Below, one piece after another: positions 54,136 to 64,000 of a DNA stretch of 64,000 nucleotides (the stretch's first letter is position 1; every line of letters begins with the position of its first letter). Location: the NCBI GenBank assembly GCA_944989445.1, contig CALYLW010000339.1, positions 32,501 through 96,500 on the forward strand. Direction: 5' to 3'. The stretch is from Ampullaceana balthica (lineage: Eukaryota; Mollusca; Gastropoda; Lymnaeidae). A program made the translations under genes and the position numbers. Below the pieces are notes generated by a model, which worked only from the letters and a program-made list of their open reading frames with translations, searched no databases and was not told the DNA's origin.

Positions 54136-54191
54136 CTTAGTGCTAACTGCTGGACGTGATCGTGGCAGTAGAACCATCTCCGCCCCCGCAG
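54136..54191 (+). CDS. candidate small internal exon, product unknown
   Basis: The acceptor-like GTCTGATTTCAG ends at 54135, with a CTGAT branch-like word, and a donor CCGCAG|GTACCT follows 54191. The 56 bp between reads LVLTAGRDRGSRTISAPA after one leading base and is richer in GC than its flanks. It sits directly at the edge of the 54 bp array. The last array copy (CCATGTCTG) runs into the branch-point region, so array DNA may form part of the acceptor. No product is recognised. Confidence 0.3.
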
Positions 54192-56229
54192 GTACCTTTC
54201 TTACACGCCTGTACTACCCACCCTACCACACCACACTCCATAGTGTCAATGTAATCCCGTGCCTATCTGTATTCCAGACAACTTGCTTGTACCAATACAA
54301 ATATTTCATTACTCATGATAGTTTGTTTTTTAAAATATAATTATATAACACATGCGTAATATGTACAGGTTTCTTTCTTGTATTAGATTTTTGTTTGCCA
54401 GGTTGGTTGGCGTGTACTTCATTATCTATCACGAACATATAATAATACAGCAAATTAAACAAACATATTTATAATATTTATCTATTATTCAATAGTAACT
54501 TTTTGTTTGGTTGAATATAAATATTTATTTTAACATTTTATTTATGCATTTCAATATAAATCATGTATTACGCATCGAATTTGTTAACACTTGTTTTCTT
54601 GCGATTTTTTGTTTGGCTGTTATTTTCATTAATTCCATAAACGCCATATTGTTTTCTTTTGAAATTAGGGCGTCTATTTTTAGTCTGTGACGTCGGAGCT
54701 TTATACACATTCTGCTTTTTATAACTTTAAAAAAATATATTTTTGTTTTTAAAAAAATAATATGAATATTGTAGTTTGATTTCAAGTATCTAAGCAAAAA
54801 AAACCTCATTTCTGATTTTAATATATTTTGAGGAAAAGAAGTATTGATTTAGTAGTATCATAATGAATTGTAATTTGCTTGTTTAGCAGAAATATCAGTT
54901 TAAATTTAAATTTTAAAAAAAATATTTTTAAAAAATTATATATAAAAAGAACGAATTTATTAATTAAATAAAATTATGCTTGTTAGTTGGTATCGAATAT
55001 TAGAAGAAAACTCGGTTAAGCATTTTAAAACAAGTATCACTGTATTGTTTTTGTCCCCTGTCGTAACCAGCAATGTAGCTTTTCAACCATAAAATCAACA
55101 TTTGATTTGTTTCGTAAATATTTGACGTCAGTAGAAAAATGTGGATAAGCTCTGGAAACTAATCATTTAAAATATGAATGAAGCATTGTGGTGAATGATT
55201 ATCTCTATAAAATTTTTAAATATTGTTTATATCGATTCCATAGATTAATTAAAACAATGTCAAGTATCGATTTTTCCTATTTAAAATAAATAAATTATTT
55301 TATCGACTGCATTCAAAAACTAATGAAAGAATCGGACACCATGAATAATATCGATTACTCCGTAAACAATTCAATCCTATTTTTGGATTTGCTTACATTG
55401 AAGTTCAACATTTAAAAATAACTATAAGCTAACCTTGTTCTCATTGGTTCAATATTGGTTGCTATATTCACACAATAAATTGCTTTACAGTAACTAGAGA
55501 ATTCTTTGAACTGCTTTAGTTATCTTTTTATAAATTTTAAATTCCATATATTTTTTGTTTTTAAAAACAAATATTTTATTAGGTTTATTAATGTTTTATG
55601 TAACCAAAGACGGGCGTTATTTTCCGACTTAAAAATTTAAATTTCAATGAAAATCATAATATGATGATCACACAGTTTATTTAGCGTTGTTTCAGAAATA
55701 CAAGGACTGTTAAAGAGCGATATTTCGTGTGACGTATTAAGGGTGTTTTTTCCCCTGTGGGGGGGGGGTGGGGTGACTAACACCTGAGTAAACAAGTAGT
55801 GCACTGTAAGTCAAACTAAAATAACCTTTTTACATCTGTTTCTAGCATTTAGTTGTTGTTGTTTTTTTAATGAACGAAAAATGATCAAAATTTGTTTGTT
55901 GATAGCTGGGTTCAAAGGTCAAATTTACGTGTGTGTATATATATAAAGTTCCCTCGATAAAATAACCCATATTATTAAAATAGACCAAATTACACAGCCA
56001 CTCACCCCTCACCCCCCCCCCTTTTCTGATGACGGAAATAATTAAGCAGAACTTGACTATTGGGACATTAAGCGACCTCCTGCAATATGGGTTTAACTCA
56101 ATTTTTAATAATAATTCCATTAAGGAAATTTACAAGTTCTTTTTTAAAATAAAAATTCTTATGACAATGTTTGTCTAATTCCAATAATTGATGCTTGTAT
56201 TTAAGAGAAGATCAATATTTGAAGTGCTG
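54192..56229. other. long unique AT-rich region
   Basis: About 2 kb, the longest stretch with little tandem repetition. It is strongly AT-rich, with T/A homopolymers, a G-run at 55761-55769, a C-run at 56013-56021 and TGACGTCA at 55123-55130. Frames are short and unsupported. It could be intron or intergenic. Confidence 0.45.
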
Positions 56230-56304
56230 TCATGTATATTTTAGGACGGTTCCGCTTGACCTCATTGCTACGCGCCTGGAATCTAAACGTATTCATTACG
56301 AGGC

Positions 56305-56316
56305 AGTCACGTGACT
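56305..56316. promoter_or_regulatory. 12 bp palindromic E-box (CLEAR/USF type)
   Basis: AGTCACGTGACT is a perfect 12 bp palindrome containing GTCACGTGAC, the form bound by MITF/TFE and USF family bHLH-zip proteins in animals. It lies in a GC-balanced unique island. Function is inferred from motif only. Confidence 0.35.
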
Positions 56317-56492
56317 GGACGCCATAAACCTTGAGTTTCCGGTGAGCTGCAGCCGACGTCTTCATATCCATGACCGCATGCTGCAGAATGCATCACATCC
56401 ATTGGTTTAGTTAACACGTATTGATTCGATACGATTGTGGCAACCGGCTGTGGGGCAGACATGCAGTTGTTCTGTTTATGGGGGTCAACCAA
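56307..56492 (-). CDS. doubtful minus-strand ORF or exon
   Basis: Unique sequence is open on the minus strand. An ATG at 56462 reads MSAPQPVATIVSNQYVLTKP and continues to a stop near 56307. A weak donor-like CTCAAG|GTTTAT occurs before the stop. Protein-like composition is the only evidence. Confidence 0.18.
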   Translation of the reverse strand: MVDPHKQNNCMSAPQPVATIVSNQYVLTKPMDVMHSAACGHGYEDVGCSSPETQGLWRPVT

Positions 56493-56571
56493 CCCATGAT
56501 GTGGCTATTCAATCCAGTATTAGGACACAACTTGGCCCCAGGTCCAGAACTAGCCATTCAAGAGGGTTGAA

Positions 56572-56579
56572 TGACGTCA
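56572..56579. promoter_or_regulatory. CRE palindrome inside ATGACGTCACGTCAT
   Basis: TGACGTCA is the full cAMP-response-element palindrome. Here it overlaps a second half site (ACGTCAT), making an almost symmetrical 15 bp word at 56571-56585. A CCAAT box follows at about 56597 (AACCAATAG), and an inverted CCAAT (ATTGG) lies at 56400. This would fit a promoter between the open segments on either side. Confidence 0.35.
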
Positions 56580-56609
56580 CGTCATTCGGTGTTTAACCAA
56601 TAGAACACA

Positions 56610-56824
56610 AAAAGAACTGAAATTTAAATCCCCCAAATTTACCGCGGCTCTGGTTTACCAAGTCGTGAGATGGAACTTCTCTACCAAAAATATCCTGTTT
56701 AACGAACCCATAGAAGAGATCAATACGGATGGATGCCATGTCCTTCTGCTTGATGAGCCTGAACCGACTGTACTACAGCTTGACATCAATGTGGTGCAAC
56801 GAGGTGATGCACCGCATCATTAAC
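56610..56824. pseudogene. possible coding relic, open on both strands
   Basis: Plus strand: about 80 stop-free codons without an ATG (VYQVVRWNFSTKNILFNEP then IEEINTDGCHVLLLDEPEP) ending in TAA at about 56822. Minus strand: MMRCITSLHHIDVKL, an in-frame TAG, then YSRFRLIKQKDMASIRIDLF and FYGFVKQDIFGREVPSHD. Either could be real; the minus reading has the more coding-like codon use but a premature stop. No family is recognised. It may be a decayed gene fragment or transposon ORF. Confidence 0.25.
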
Positions 56825-57244
56825 AATCAGCTTGTTTGAGTAGACAGAATTTACATTGTAGAAAAATTGTCCATTAGGGCATTTAAACCAAGAATATCCT
56901 TGACCCTTGACCAATGGACAGAACGGATTTCTGGGACTTATTGAGACCATTTTTCAAATGGTGCCGAAAAAAATAACAAAACAAACAAATTATAATGACT
57001 AAACTATTGTTTGTTACTGGAAGTAATATGTTGCTTATTCTAGCAGTTATACAGAGTGTCAGCACAGAAAAAGCTACCAACACACATATTCTTGGAGCCT
57101 ATCTTCAACTCTCAAGTACAAGCCATCAAGCCATTTGATTAAACAGTAATCTAGTGGACTCTTGTTAAGTAAAGTAATTTTTTTTTAAAAAATTGTTTGT
57201 GACATTGTATGTTCTCTGTAGTTTTTTTTAATTTTTAATTGAGG
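56825..57244. other. unique spacer
   Basis: Low-copy AT-rich sequence. A minus-strand continuation (FYNVNSVYSNKLIVND) is open into 56825-56880, in a different frame from the segment to its left. Confidence 0.35.
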
Positions 57245-59875
57245 TGAATGGTACTTTACGCTGCAACATTGTGAGGTTGGTGTTACTTTATGCTGTAACA
57301 TTGTGAGGTTGGTGTTACTTAATGCTGTAACATTGTGAGGTTGGTGTTACTTTACACTGCAACATTGTGAGGTTGGTGTTACTTTATGCTGTAACATTGT
57401 GAGGTTGGTGTTACTTTACGCTGTAACATTGTGAGGTTGGTGTTACTTTATGCTGTAACATTGTGAGGTTGGTGTTACTTTACATTGTAACATTGTGAGG
57501 TTGGTGTTACTTTACACTGTAACATTGTGAGGTTGGTGTTACTTAATGCTGTAACATTGTGAGGTTGGTGTTACTTTACATTGTAACATTGTGAGGTTGG
57601 TGTTACTTAATGCTGTAACATTGTGAGGTTGGTGTTACTTAATGCTGTAACATTGTGAGGTTGGTGTTACTTAATGCTGTAACATTGTGAGGTTGGTGTT
57701 ACTTTATGCTGTAACATTGTGAGGCTGGTGTTACTTAATGCTGTAACATTGTGAGGTTGATGTTACTTAATGCTGTAACATTGTGAGGTTGGTGTTACTT
57801 AATGCTGTAACATTGTGAGGTTGGTGTTACTTAATGCTGTAACATTGTGAGGGTGGTGTTACTTTACGCTGCAACATTGTGAGGTTGGTGTTACTTTACA
57901 TTGTAACATTGTGAGGTTGGTGTTACTTTACGCTGCAACATTGTGAGGTTGGTGTTACTTTACATTGTAACATTGTGAGGTTGGTGTTACTTAATGCTGT
58001 AACATTGTGAGGTTGGTGTTACTTAATGCTGTAACATTGTGAGGTTGGTGTTACTTTACGCTGTAACATTGTGAGGTTGGTGTTACTTTACATTGTAACA
58101 TTATGAGGTTGGTGTTACTTTACACTGTAACATTGTGAGGTTGGTGTTACTTTACATTGTAACATTGTGAGGTTGGTGTTACTTAATGCTGTAACATTGT
58201 GAGGTTGGTGTTACTTAATGCTGTAACATTGTGAGGTTGGTGTTACTTTATGCTGTAACATTGTGAGGTTGGTGTTACTTTACGCTGCAACATTGTGAGG
58301 TTGGTGTTACTTTACGCTGCAACATTGTGAGGTTGGTGTTACTTTACATTGTAACATTGTGAGGTTGGTGTTACTTTATGCTGTAACGTTGTGAGGTTGG
58401 TGTTACTTTACATTGTAACATTGTGAGGTTGGTGTTACTTTATGCTGTAACATTGTGAGGTTGGTGTTACTTTACGCTGCAACATTGTGAGGTTGGTGTT
58501 ACTTTACATTGTAACATTGTGAGGTTGGTGTTACTTAATGCTGTAACATTGTGAGGTTGGTGTTACTTTACATTGTAACATTGTGAGGTTGGTGTTACTT
58601 AATGCTGTAACATTGTGAGGTTGGTGTTACTTAATGCTGAAACATTGTGAGGCTGGTGTTACTTTACGCTGTAACATTGTGAGGTTTGTGTTACTTAATG
58701 CTGTAACATTGTGAGGTTGGTGTTACTTTACGCTGTAACATTGTGAGGTTGGTGTTACTTAATGCTGCAACATTGTGAGGTTGGTGTTACTTTACGCTGC
58801 AACATTGTGAGGTTGGTGTTACTTTACATTGTAACATTGTGAGGTTGGTGTTACTTAATGCTGTAACATTGTGAGGTTGGTGTTACTTTACACTGTAACA
58901 TTGTGAGGTTGGTGTTACTTTACATTGTAACATTGTGAGGTTGGTGTTACTTTACATTGTAACATTGTGAGGTTGGTGTTACTTAATGCTGTAACATTGT
59001 GAGGTTGGTGTTACTTAATGCTGTAACATTGTGAGGTTGGTGTTACTTTACACTGTAACATTGTGAGGTTGGTGTTACTTTACATTGTAACATTGTGAGG
59101 TTGGTGTTACTTAATGCTGTAACATTGTGAGGTTGGTGTTACTTTACACTGTAACATTGTGAGGTTGGTGTTACTTTACATTGTAACATTGTGAGGTTGG
59201 TGTTACTTAATGCTGTAACATTGTGAGGTTGGTGTTACTTTACATTGTAAAATTGTGAGGTTGGTTTTACTTAATGCTGTAACATTGTGAGGTTGGTGTT
59301 ACTTTACGCTGTAACATTGTGAGGTTGGTGTTACTTAATGCTGTAACATTGTGAGGTTGGTGTTACTTTACGCTGTAACATTGTGAGGTTGGTGTTACTT
59401 AATGCTGTAGCATTGTGAGGTTGGTGTTACTTTACATTGTAACATTGTGAGGTTGGTGTTACTTAATGCTGTAACATTGTGAGGTTGGTGTTACTTAATG
59501 CTGTAACATTGTGAGGTTGGTGTTACTTTACGCTGTAACATTGTGAGGTTGGTGTTACTTAATGCTGTAACATTGTGAGGTTGGTGTTACTTAATGCTGT
59601 AACATTGTGAGGTTGGTGTTACTTAATGCTGTAACATTGTGAGGTTGGTGTTACTTAATGCTGTAACATTGTGAGGTTGGTGTTACTTAATGCTGTAACA
59701 TTGTGAGGTTGGTGTTACTTTATGCTGTAACATTGTGAGGTTGGTGTTACTTTACACTGCAACATTGTGAGGTTGGTGTTACTTTACGCTGTAACATTGT
59801 GAGGTTGGTGTTACTTTACGCTGTAACATTGTGAGGTTGGTGTTACTTTATGCTGTAACATTGTGAGGTTGGTGT
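57245..59875. repeat. 32 bp minisatellite, about 82 copies
   Basis: The unit contains GTTGGTGTTACTTTACGCTG and TAACATTGTGAG. This is the largest array here. The constant half (AACATTGTGAGGTTGGTGTTACTT) is highly conserved, while a five-base window alternates mainly among TACGCTG, AATGCTG, TACATTG, TATGCTG and TACACTG. No frame stays open, because 32 is not a multiple of 3 and TAA recurs. Confidence 0.97.
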
Positions 59876-60173
59876 TTCAAAAAAGAAAGAATTAAAAGAT
59901 CGCTTGCCTTATATCGAGCTATAACCACCTACCCCACCCCCACCCCCACCCCCGTCCACCGTGCGAAGTTTGATGAATGTATCCAGTGATAGGAGCTGTG
60001 ACGTGTGATCGATATGATGTCCGTTATGTAATGGCCATCGTGCTGTGACGCTGGCTGTGACGCTGGTGACGTGTAGACTGCGATTATTGACTCGTAGTGT
60101 CAGATTGTAAGTGATGATTTGGGGAACTAAGGGACTGAACTCTTCTCGCGTTATTAAACCAAAACACATCCAG
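59876..60173. other. unique spacer
   Basis: Purine-rich start, C-rich patch at 59930-59954, then GC-balanced sequence with small repeats of CTGTGACGCTGG near 60041-60067. A minus frame (59909-60169) is unsupported. Confidence 0.4.
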
Positions 60174-60321
60174 CAATGACAGCCTCACACTGAGAATGTC
60201 ATACGTGCAGCGTCACAAGAAATGGCAGCCTCACACTGAGAATGTCCTACCTGCAGTGTCACATGAAATGACAGCCTCACACTGAGAATGTCCTACCTGC
60301 AGTGTCACATGAAATGACAAT
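60174..60321. repeat. 46 bp repeat, 3 copies
   Basis: The unit contains AATGACAGCCTCACACTGAG and AATGTCCTACCTGCAGTGTC. Confidence 0.93.
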
Positions 60322-61388
60322 CACCTATTGATGAAACTTTATTTATTGGTATTTATGTGTTTGGAATTGTAATCAATAGAAGAAATCGGTGTCATGTAGA
60401 TCTATTTTCTCTAAATTCGTAGTTACTGATATTCTTTTAAAAAATGTATGTAAAAAATTATAAATGTGATGTGTAAATATGTTTTACTATTTTTTAAAAA
60501 AAAACAACAATGTACTTATTACATGAAGGTGAATTAAATGTTATAATTATGAAAATAATTTTTTTTTAATCATTCATTTTTATAACATGTACAAATTCCA
60601 ACTTATCTCTTATTAGCATGGCAATAAAGAAGGTACTTTGATTAACATTAGGAAATATGTTGCTTGAATTAAATAGACCTAAACATTAATGTTTATAAAG
60701 AAAACATAAGATTTGAAACAAACTATCTAATCATTAAAAATATAGACATTTCGGCAAATATCTTCATCTGTACAAATTGAGAGAAAACATTCAAAATAGT
60801 TAAAATTTAAATTCTTGATAAATGTTCATGTAGTCTGAAAGTTAATAAAAAGAAAACAACAACAACAACAACAAAAAAACAAAAGAAAGCCGAGAGAAAT
60901 TTATTTGCATAGAAGTGTAAGAGAAATTCAGGACACTATAACTATAACTGTATATAGTTTACAGTTTGAATTTTGTTGATACCATATGAAGTTAACGTGG
61001 CAATGCTGTAACTGAAATACTCGCTGAAACTTAACCAACATGTCAACACACGCTGAATGCCACACGAGTGAAAGACAAGTAAAAACTTTAATCTAAAATT
61101 GATTGAAAGCTATTTTTTTATATTGCTTGATTTATAAACTCATAATTAAGTGCGTGTGTACTAGGGTATAGCAATATAACAACAGAGAAACATGAAGTCA
61201 GGACCTGCATACAACACACTTTACAACCACTGGAGGAAGTTGTTCGATATCTTGTTTTACTTAACAACCAATTTAATCAATTTAGCCAATCAATAGTAAC
61301 ATGATCTGTCCAATTTATGCAATTCATCAAATCAATAAGAATATGATCTGTCTGTTCATTCACGCACACATCAATAACAACATCATAA
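60322..61388. other. unique AT-rich region
   Basis: About 1.1 kb of AT-rich low-copy sequence with a short CAACAACAACAAC tract at 60856-60872. No gene is supported. Confidence 0.45.
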
Positions 61389-61475
61389 AAACTCAATCAC
61401 CACACAGTTCTCTCACAGCTTAATCACCACACAGTTCTCTCACAGCTTAATCACCACACAGTTCTCTCACAGCTC
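61389..61475. repeat. 27 bp repeat, 3 copies
   Basis: The unit contains CTTAATCACCACACAGTTCT and CTCACAG. Confidence 0.92.
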
Positions 61476-61591
61476 AATACGTTTGACATCGATAAATCAG
61501 TTTGTTTTTATAAGTCATTGACAGATCCACGGATCAACGTACGAGCTTCGTTGTTAGACAGACTTCTCCCAGTCTTTGGGCTACACTGTGC

Positions 61592-61866
61592 GGCTCGTGT
61601 CCAACAAAACAAAGGCCGCGTCCAACAAAACAAAGGCCACGCACAACAAACAAAGGCCGCGTCCAACAAAACAAAGGCCGCGTACAACAAACAAAGGCCG
61701 CGTCCAACAAAACAAAGGCCACGTACAAAAAACAAATGCCGCGTCCAACAAAACAAAGGCCGCGTCCAACAAGTCAAATGCCGCGTCCAACAAAACAAGA
61801 GCCGCGTCCAACAAAACAATGTCCGCATCCGACAAAACAATGTCCGCGTCAAACATTCCAGGCCCA
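61592..61866. repeat. 20/21 bp minisatellite, 13 copies
   Basis: Unit GCGTCCAACAAAACAAAGGCC alternating with a 20 bp form (GCACAACAAACAAAGGCC). The right copies diverge (AATGTCCGC). The array is CpG-rich compared with most others. The frames on both strands are read-through. Confidence 0.94.
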
Positions 61867-62357
61867 CATCCAACAAACAGGGGGCTGCACCCAACACTCA
61901 AGGCTCTCGTTTTTATCCTGTGCTCCCATGTATGAAGGTGTTACCATGTCTGCATTATTCCTTATGCAAGCAGTATTCAACAGATTAAGACGTAAAACGA
62001 TACGACATGCAGAGTGTAACGCTGTCTTTGGCGTATTCTAACCCCATACTCGAGTATTGATTAGTAATCTCGTAAGATTGTGCTATTGGAAATCACTTGA
62101 ATCACCTCAAGCGTGACCTCTTGAGCTTTAGGTATCGCAACCAAATGATATAATCGCCTTCCTAGGACTTATAGGTTCGATTCTTGATTACCTGTAATGA
62201 AATCATCGATCCCACTTTTTTTTTAAAAATGATATTGAACTTTACAGTCAACTTTCAATATTCTTAGGCTCGCCAAGATTTTATTACCACTTGTTTCTTG
62301 TTTATTCTAGCCTCGGTGGTTGATATTATCATGCCGAGGTCATCCCGTCGCCAGATA
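61867..62357. other. unique spacer
   Basis: Low-copy sequence; nothing is supported. Confidence 0.4.
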
Positions 62358-62588
62358 TTTGTGGGCTCCACACAACTAGAAATATGTGGGCCCCACACAA
62401 CTAGATATATGTGGGCCCCACACTACTAGATATATGTGGGCCCCACACAACTAGATATATGTGGGCTCCACACAACTAGATATGTGGGCCCCACACAACT
62501 AGATATATGTGGGCCCCACACAACTAGATATATGTGGGCCCCACACAACTAGATATATGTGGGCCCCACACAACTAGATATATGTGTG
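62358..62588. repeat. 25 bp minisatellite, 9 copies
   Basis: The unit contains ATATGTGGGCCCCACACAAC and TAGAT. GTGGGCCCCAC is a near-perfect palindrome in most units. Confidence 0.95.
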
Positions 62589-62639
62589 ATATAGTTTGAT
62601 CAAATCCTTCTGATGAGACTCAAGCCATAGTATAAGATC

Positions 62640-63889
62640 ATACTGTTACTGACTAGTTTCATACTGTTACTGACTAGTTTCATACTGTTACTGACTAGTT
62701 TCATACTGTTACTGACTAGTTTCATACTGTTACTGACTAGTTTCATACTGTTACTGACTAGTTTCATACTGCTACTGACTAGTTTCATACTGTTACTGAC
62801 TAGTTTCATACTGTTACTGACTAGTTTCATACAGTTACTGACTAGTTTCATACTGTTACTGACTAGTTTCATACTGTTACTGACTAGTTTCATACTGCTA
62901 CTGACTAGTTTCATACTGTTACTGACTAGTTTCATACTGCTACTGACTAGTTTCATACTGTTACTGACTAGTTTCATACTGTTACTGACTAGTTTCATAC
63001 TGTTACTGACTAGTTTCATACTGTTACTGACTAGTTTCATACTGTTACTGACTAGTTTCATACTGTTACTGACTAGTTTCAACTGTTACTGACTAGTTTC
63101 ATACTGTTACTGACTAGTTTCATACTGCTACTGACTAGTTTCATACTGCTACTGACTAGTTTCATACTGTTACTGACTAGTTTCATACTGTTACTGACTA
63201 GTTTCATACTGTTACTGACTAGTTTCATACTGTTACTGACTAGTTTCATACTGTTACTGACTAGTTTCATACTGTTACTGACTAGTTTCATACTGTTACT
63301 GACTAGTTTCAACTGTTACTGACTAGTTTCATACTGTTACCTACTAGTTTCATACTGTTACTGACTAGTTTCATACTGTTACTGACTAGTTTCATACTGC
63401 TACTGACTAGTTTCATACTGTTACTGACTAGTTTCATACTGTTACTGACTAGTTTCAACTGTTACTGACTAGTTTCATACTGTTACTGACTAGTTTCATA
63501 CTGTTACTGACTAGTTTCATACTGTTACTGACTAGTTTCATACTGCTACTGACTAGTTTCATACTGTTACTGACTAGTTTCATACTGTTACTGACTAGTT
63601 TCATACTGTTACTGACTAGTTTCATACTGTAACTGACTAGTTTCATACTGTTACTGACTAGTTTCATACTGTTACTGACTAGTTTCATACTGTTACTGAC
63701 TAGTTTCATACTGTTACTGACTAGTTTCATACTGTTACTGACTAGTTTCATACTGTTACTGACTAGTTTCATACTGTTACTGACTAGTTTCATACTGTTA
63801 CTGACTAGTTTCATACTGTTACTGACTAGTTTCATACTGTTACTGACTAGTTTCATACTGTTACTGACTAGTTTCATACTGTTACTGAC
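62640..63889. repeat. 21 bp minisatellite, about 59 copies
   Basis: Unit CTGTTACTGACTAGTTTCATA with an ACTAGT palindrome. Occasional CTGCTACTG variants and three 20 bp copies (TTTCAACTG, at about 63080, 63310 and 63456) break the minus-strand frame. The frames of 160, 77 and 166 residues (MKLVSNS repeats) are read-through. Confidence 0.97.
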
Positions 63890-64000
63890 TTTAAGTTCTA
63901 TGCATGCTGCTGTCAAACTGAACACCGTGACCGTGACCCTAACATAGACGGACACAAGTCAAGACGTGTTGTTCTTACAGGGATTATTCTTTTAATTGTG
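63890..64000. other. unique sequence at window edge
   Basis: Short unique sequence; nothing is supported. Confidence 0.4.

Noticed and set aside
62600..63955. Minus-strand frames of 77-166 residues made of MKLVSNS repeats
   Set aside because: Read-through of a 21 bp array; single-base deletions in three units break the frame with no sign of selection.

Overview
This window looks like intergenic or intronic DNA from a eukaryote, most likely an invertebrate animal. There is no operon structure, no bacterial-type gene and no convincing full-length gene. Long AT-rich unique stretches are broken up by a very large number of unrelated tandem-repeat arrays. There are relics of hAT DNA transposons, a tRNA-derived SINE-like insertion, and dispersed repeats whose ends resemble invertebrate RTE/SINE tails (a GC-rich block, then CTAGT). 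A mollusc-like marine invertebrate is plausible, but the species cannot be set from this sequence.

Layout. Bases 545-5737 are a tandem array of a roughly 450-550 bp repeat with inverted ends. It has an older subfamily (A) and a younger one (B1/B2), an A/B chimera at 1041-1447, and solitary copies at 44428-44914 (B2) and 51655-52164 (A). From 5931 to the right edge there are about 60 minisatellites and microsatellites with units of 2-78 bp. The largest are 5931-6915 (29 bp, 34 copies), 15829-16545 (24 bp), 34083-34962 (31 bp), 47336-48677 (25 bp), 57245-59875 (32 bp, about 82 copies) and 62640-63889 (21 bp). By hand tally, tandem repeats of all kinds make up roughly 40-45% of the window. Nearly all long open reading frames are read-through of these arrays and are not called as genes.

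Transposon relics: a 236 bp hAT-type MITE at 13251-13486 with inverted ends and a 7/8 matching 8 bp target duplication; a 642 bp hAT relic at 52601-53242 with a 7/8 target duplication and a surviving piece of a BED-type zinc finger; a less certain hAT-like fragment at 39351-39783; and a tRNA-Val(UAC)-like SINE head at 43373-43446 on the minus strand.

Possible genic signal is confined to small islands of unique, more GC-rich sequence. On the plus strand there are candidate internal exons at 20842-21020, 21481-21566, 22145-22284 (best) and 54136-54191. On the minus strand there are candidate translation-start exons at 35658-35704, 38876-38906 and 32268-32318. A 0.6 kb island at 56230-56830 has protein-like reading on both strands and strong CRE and E-box palindromes. 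None of these matches a gene I recognise. If real they would belong to genes with long, repeat-filled introns. All such calls are inference from splice and start signals and need transcript data.
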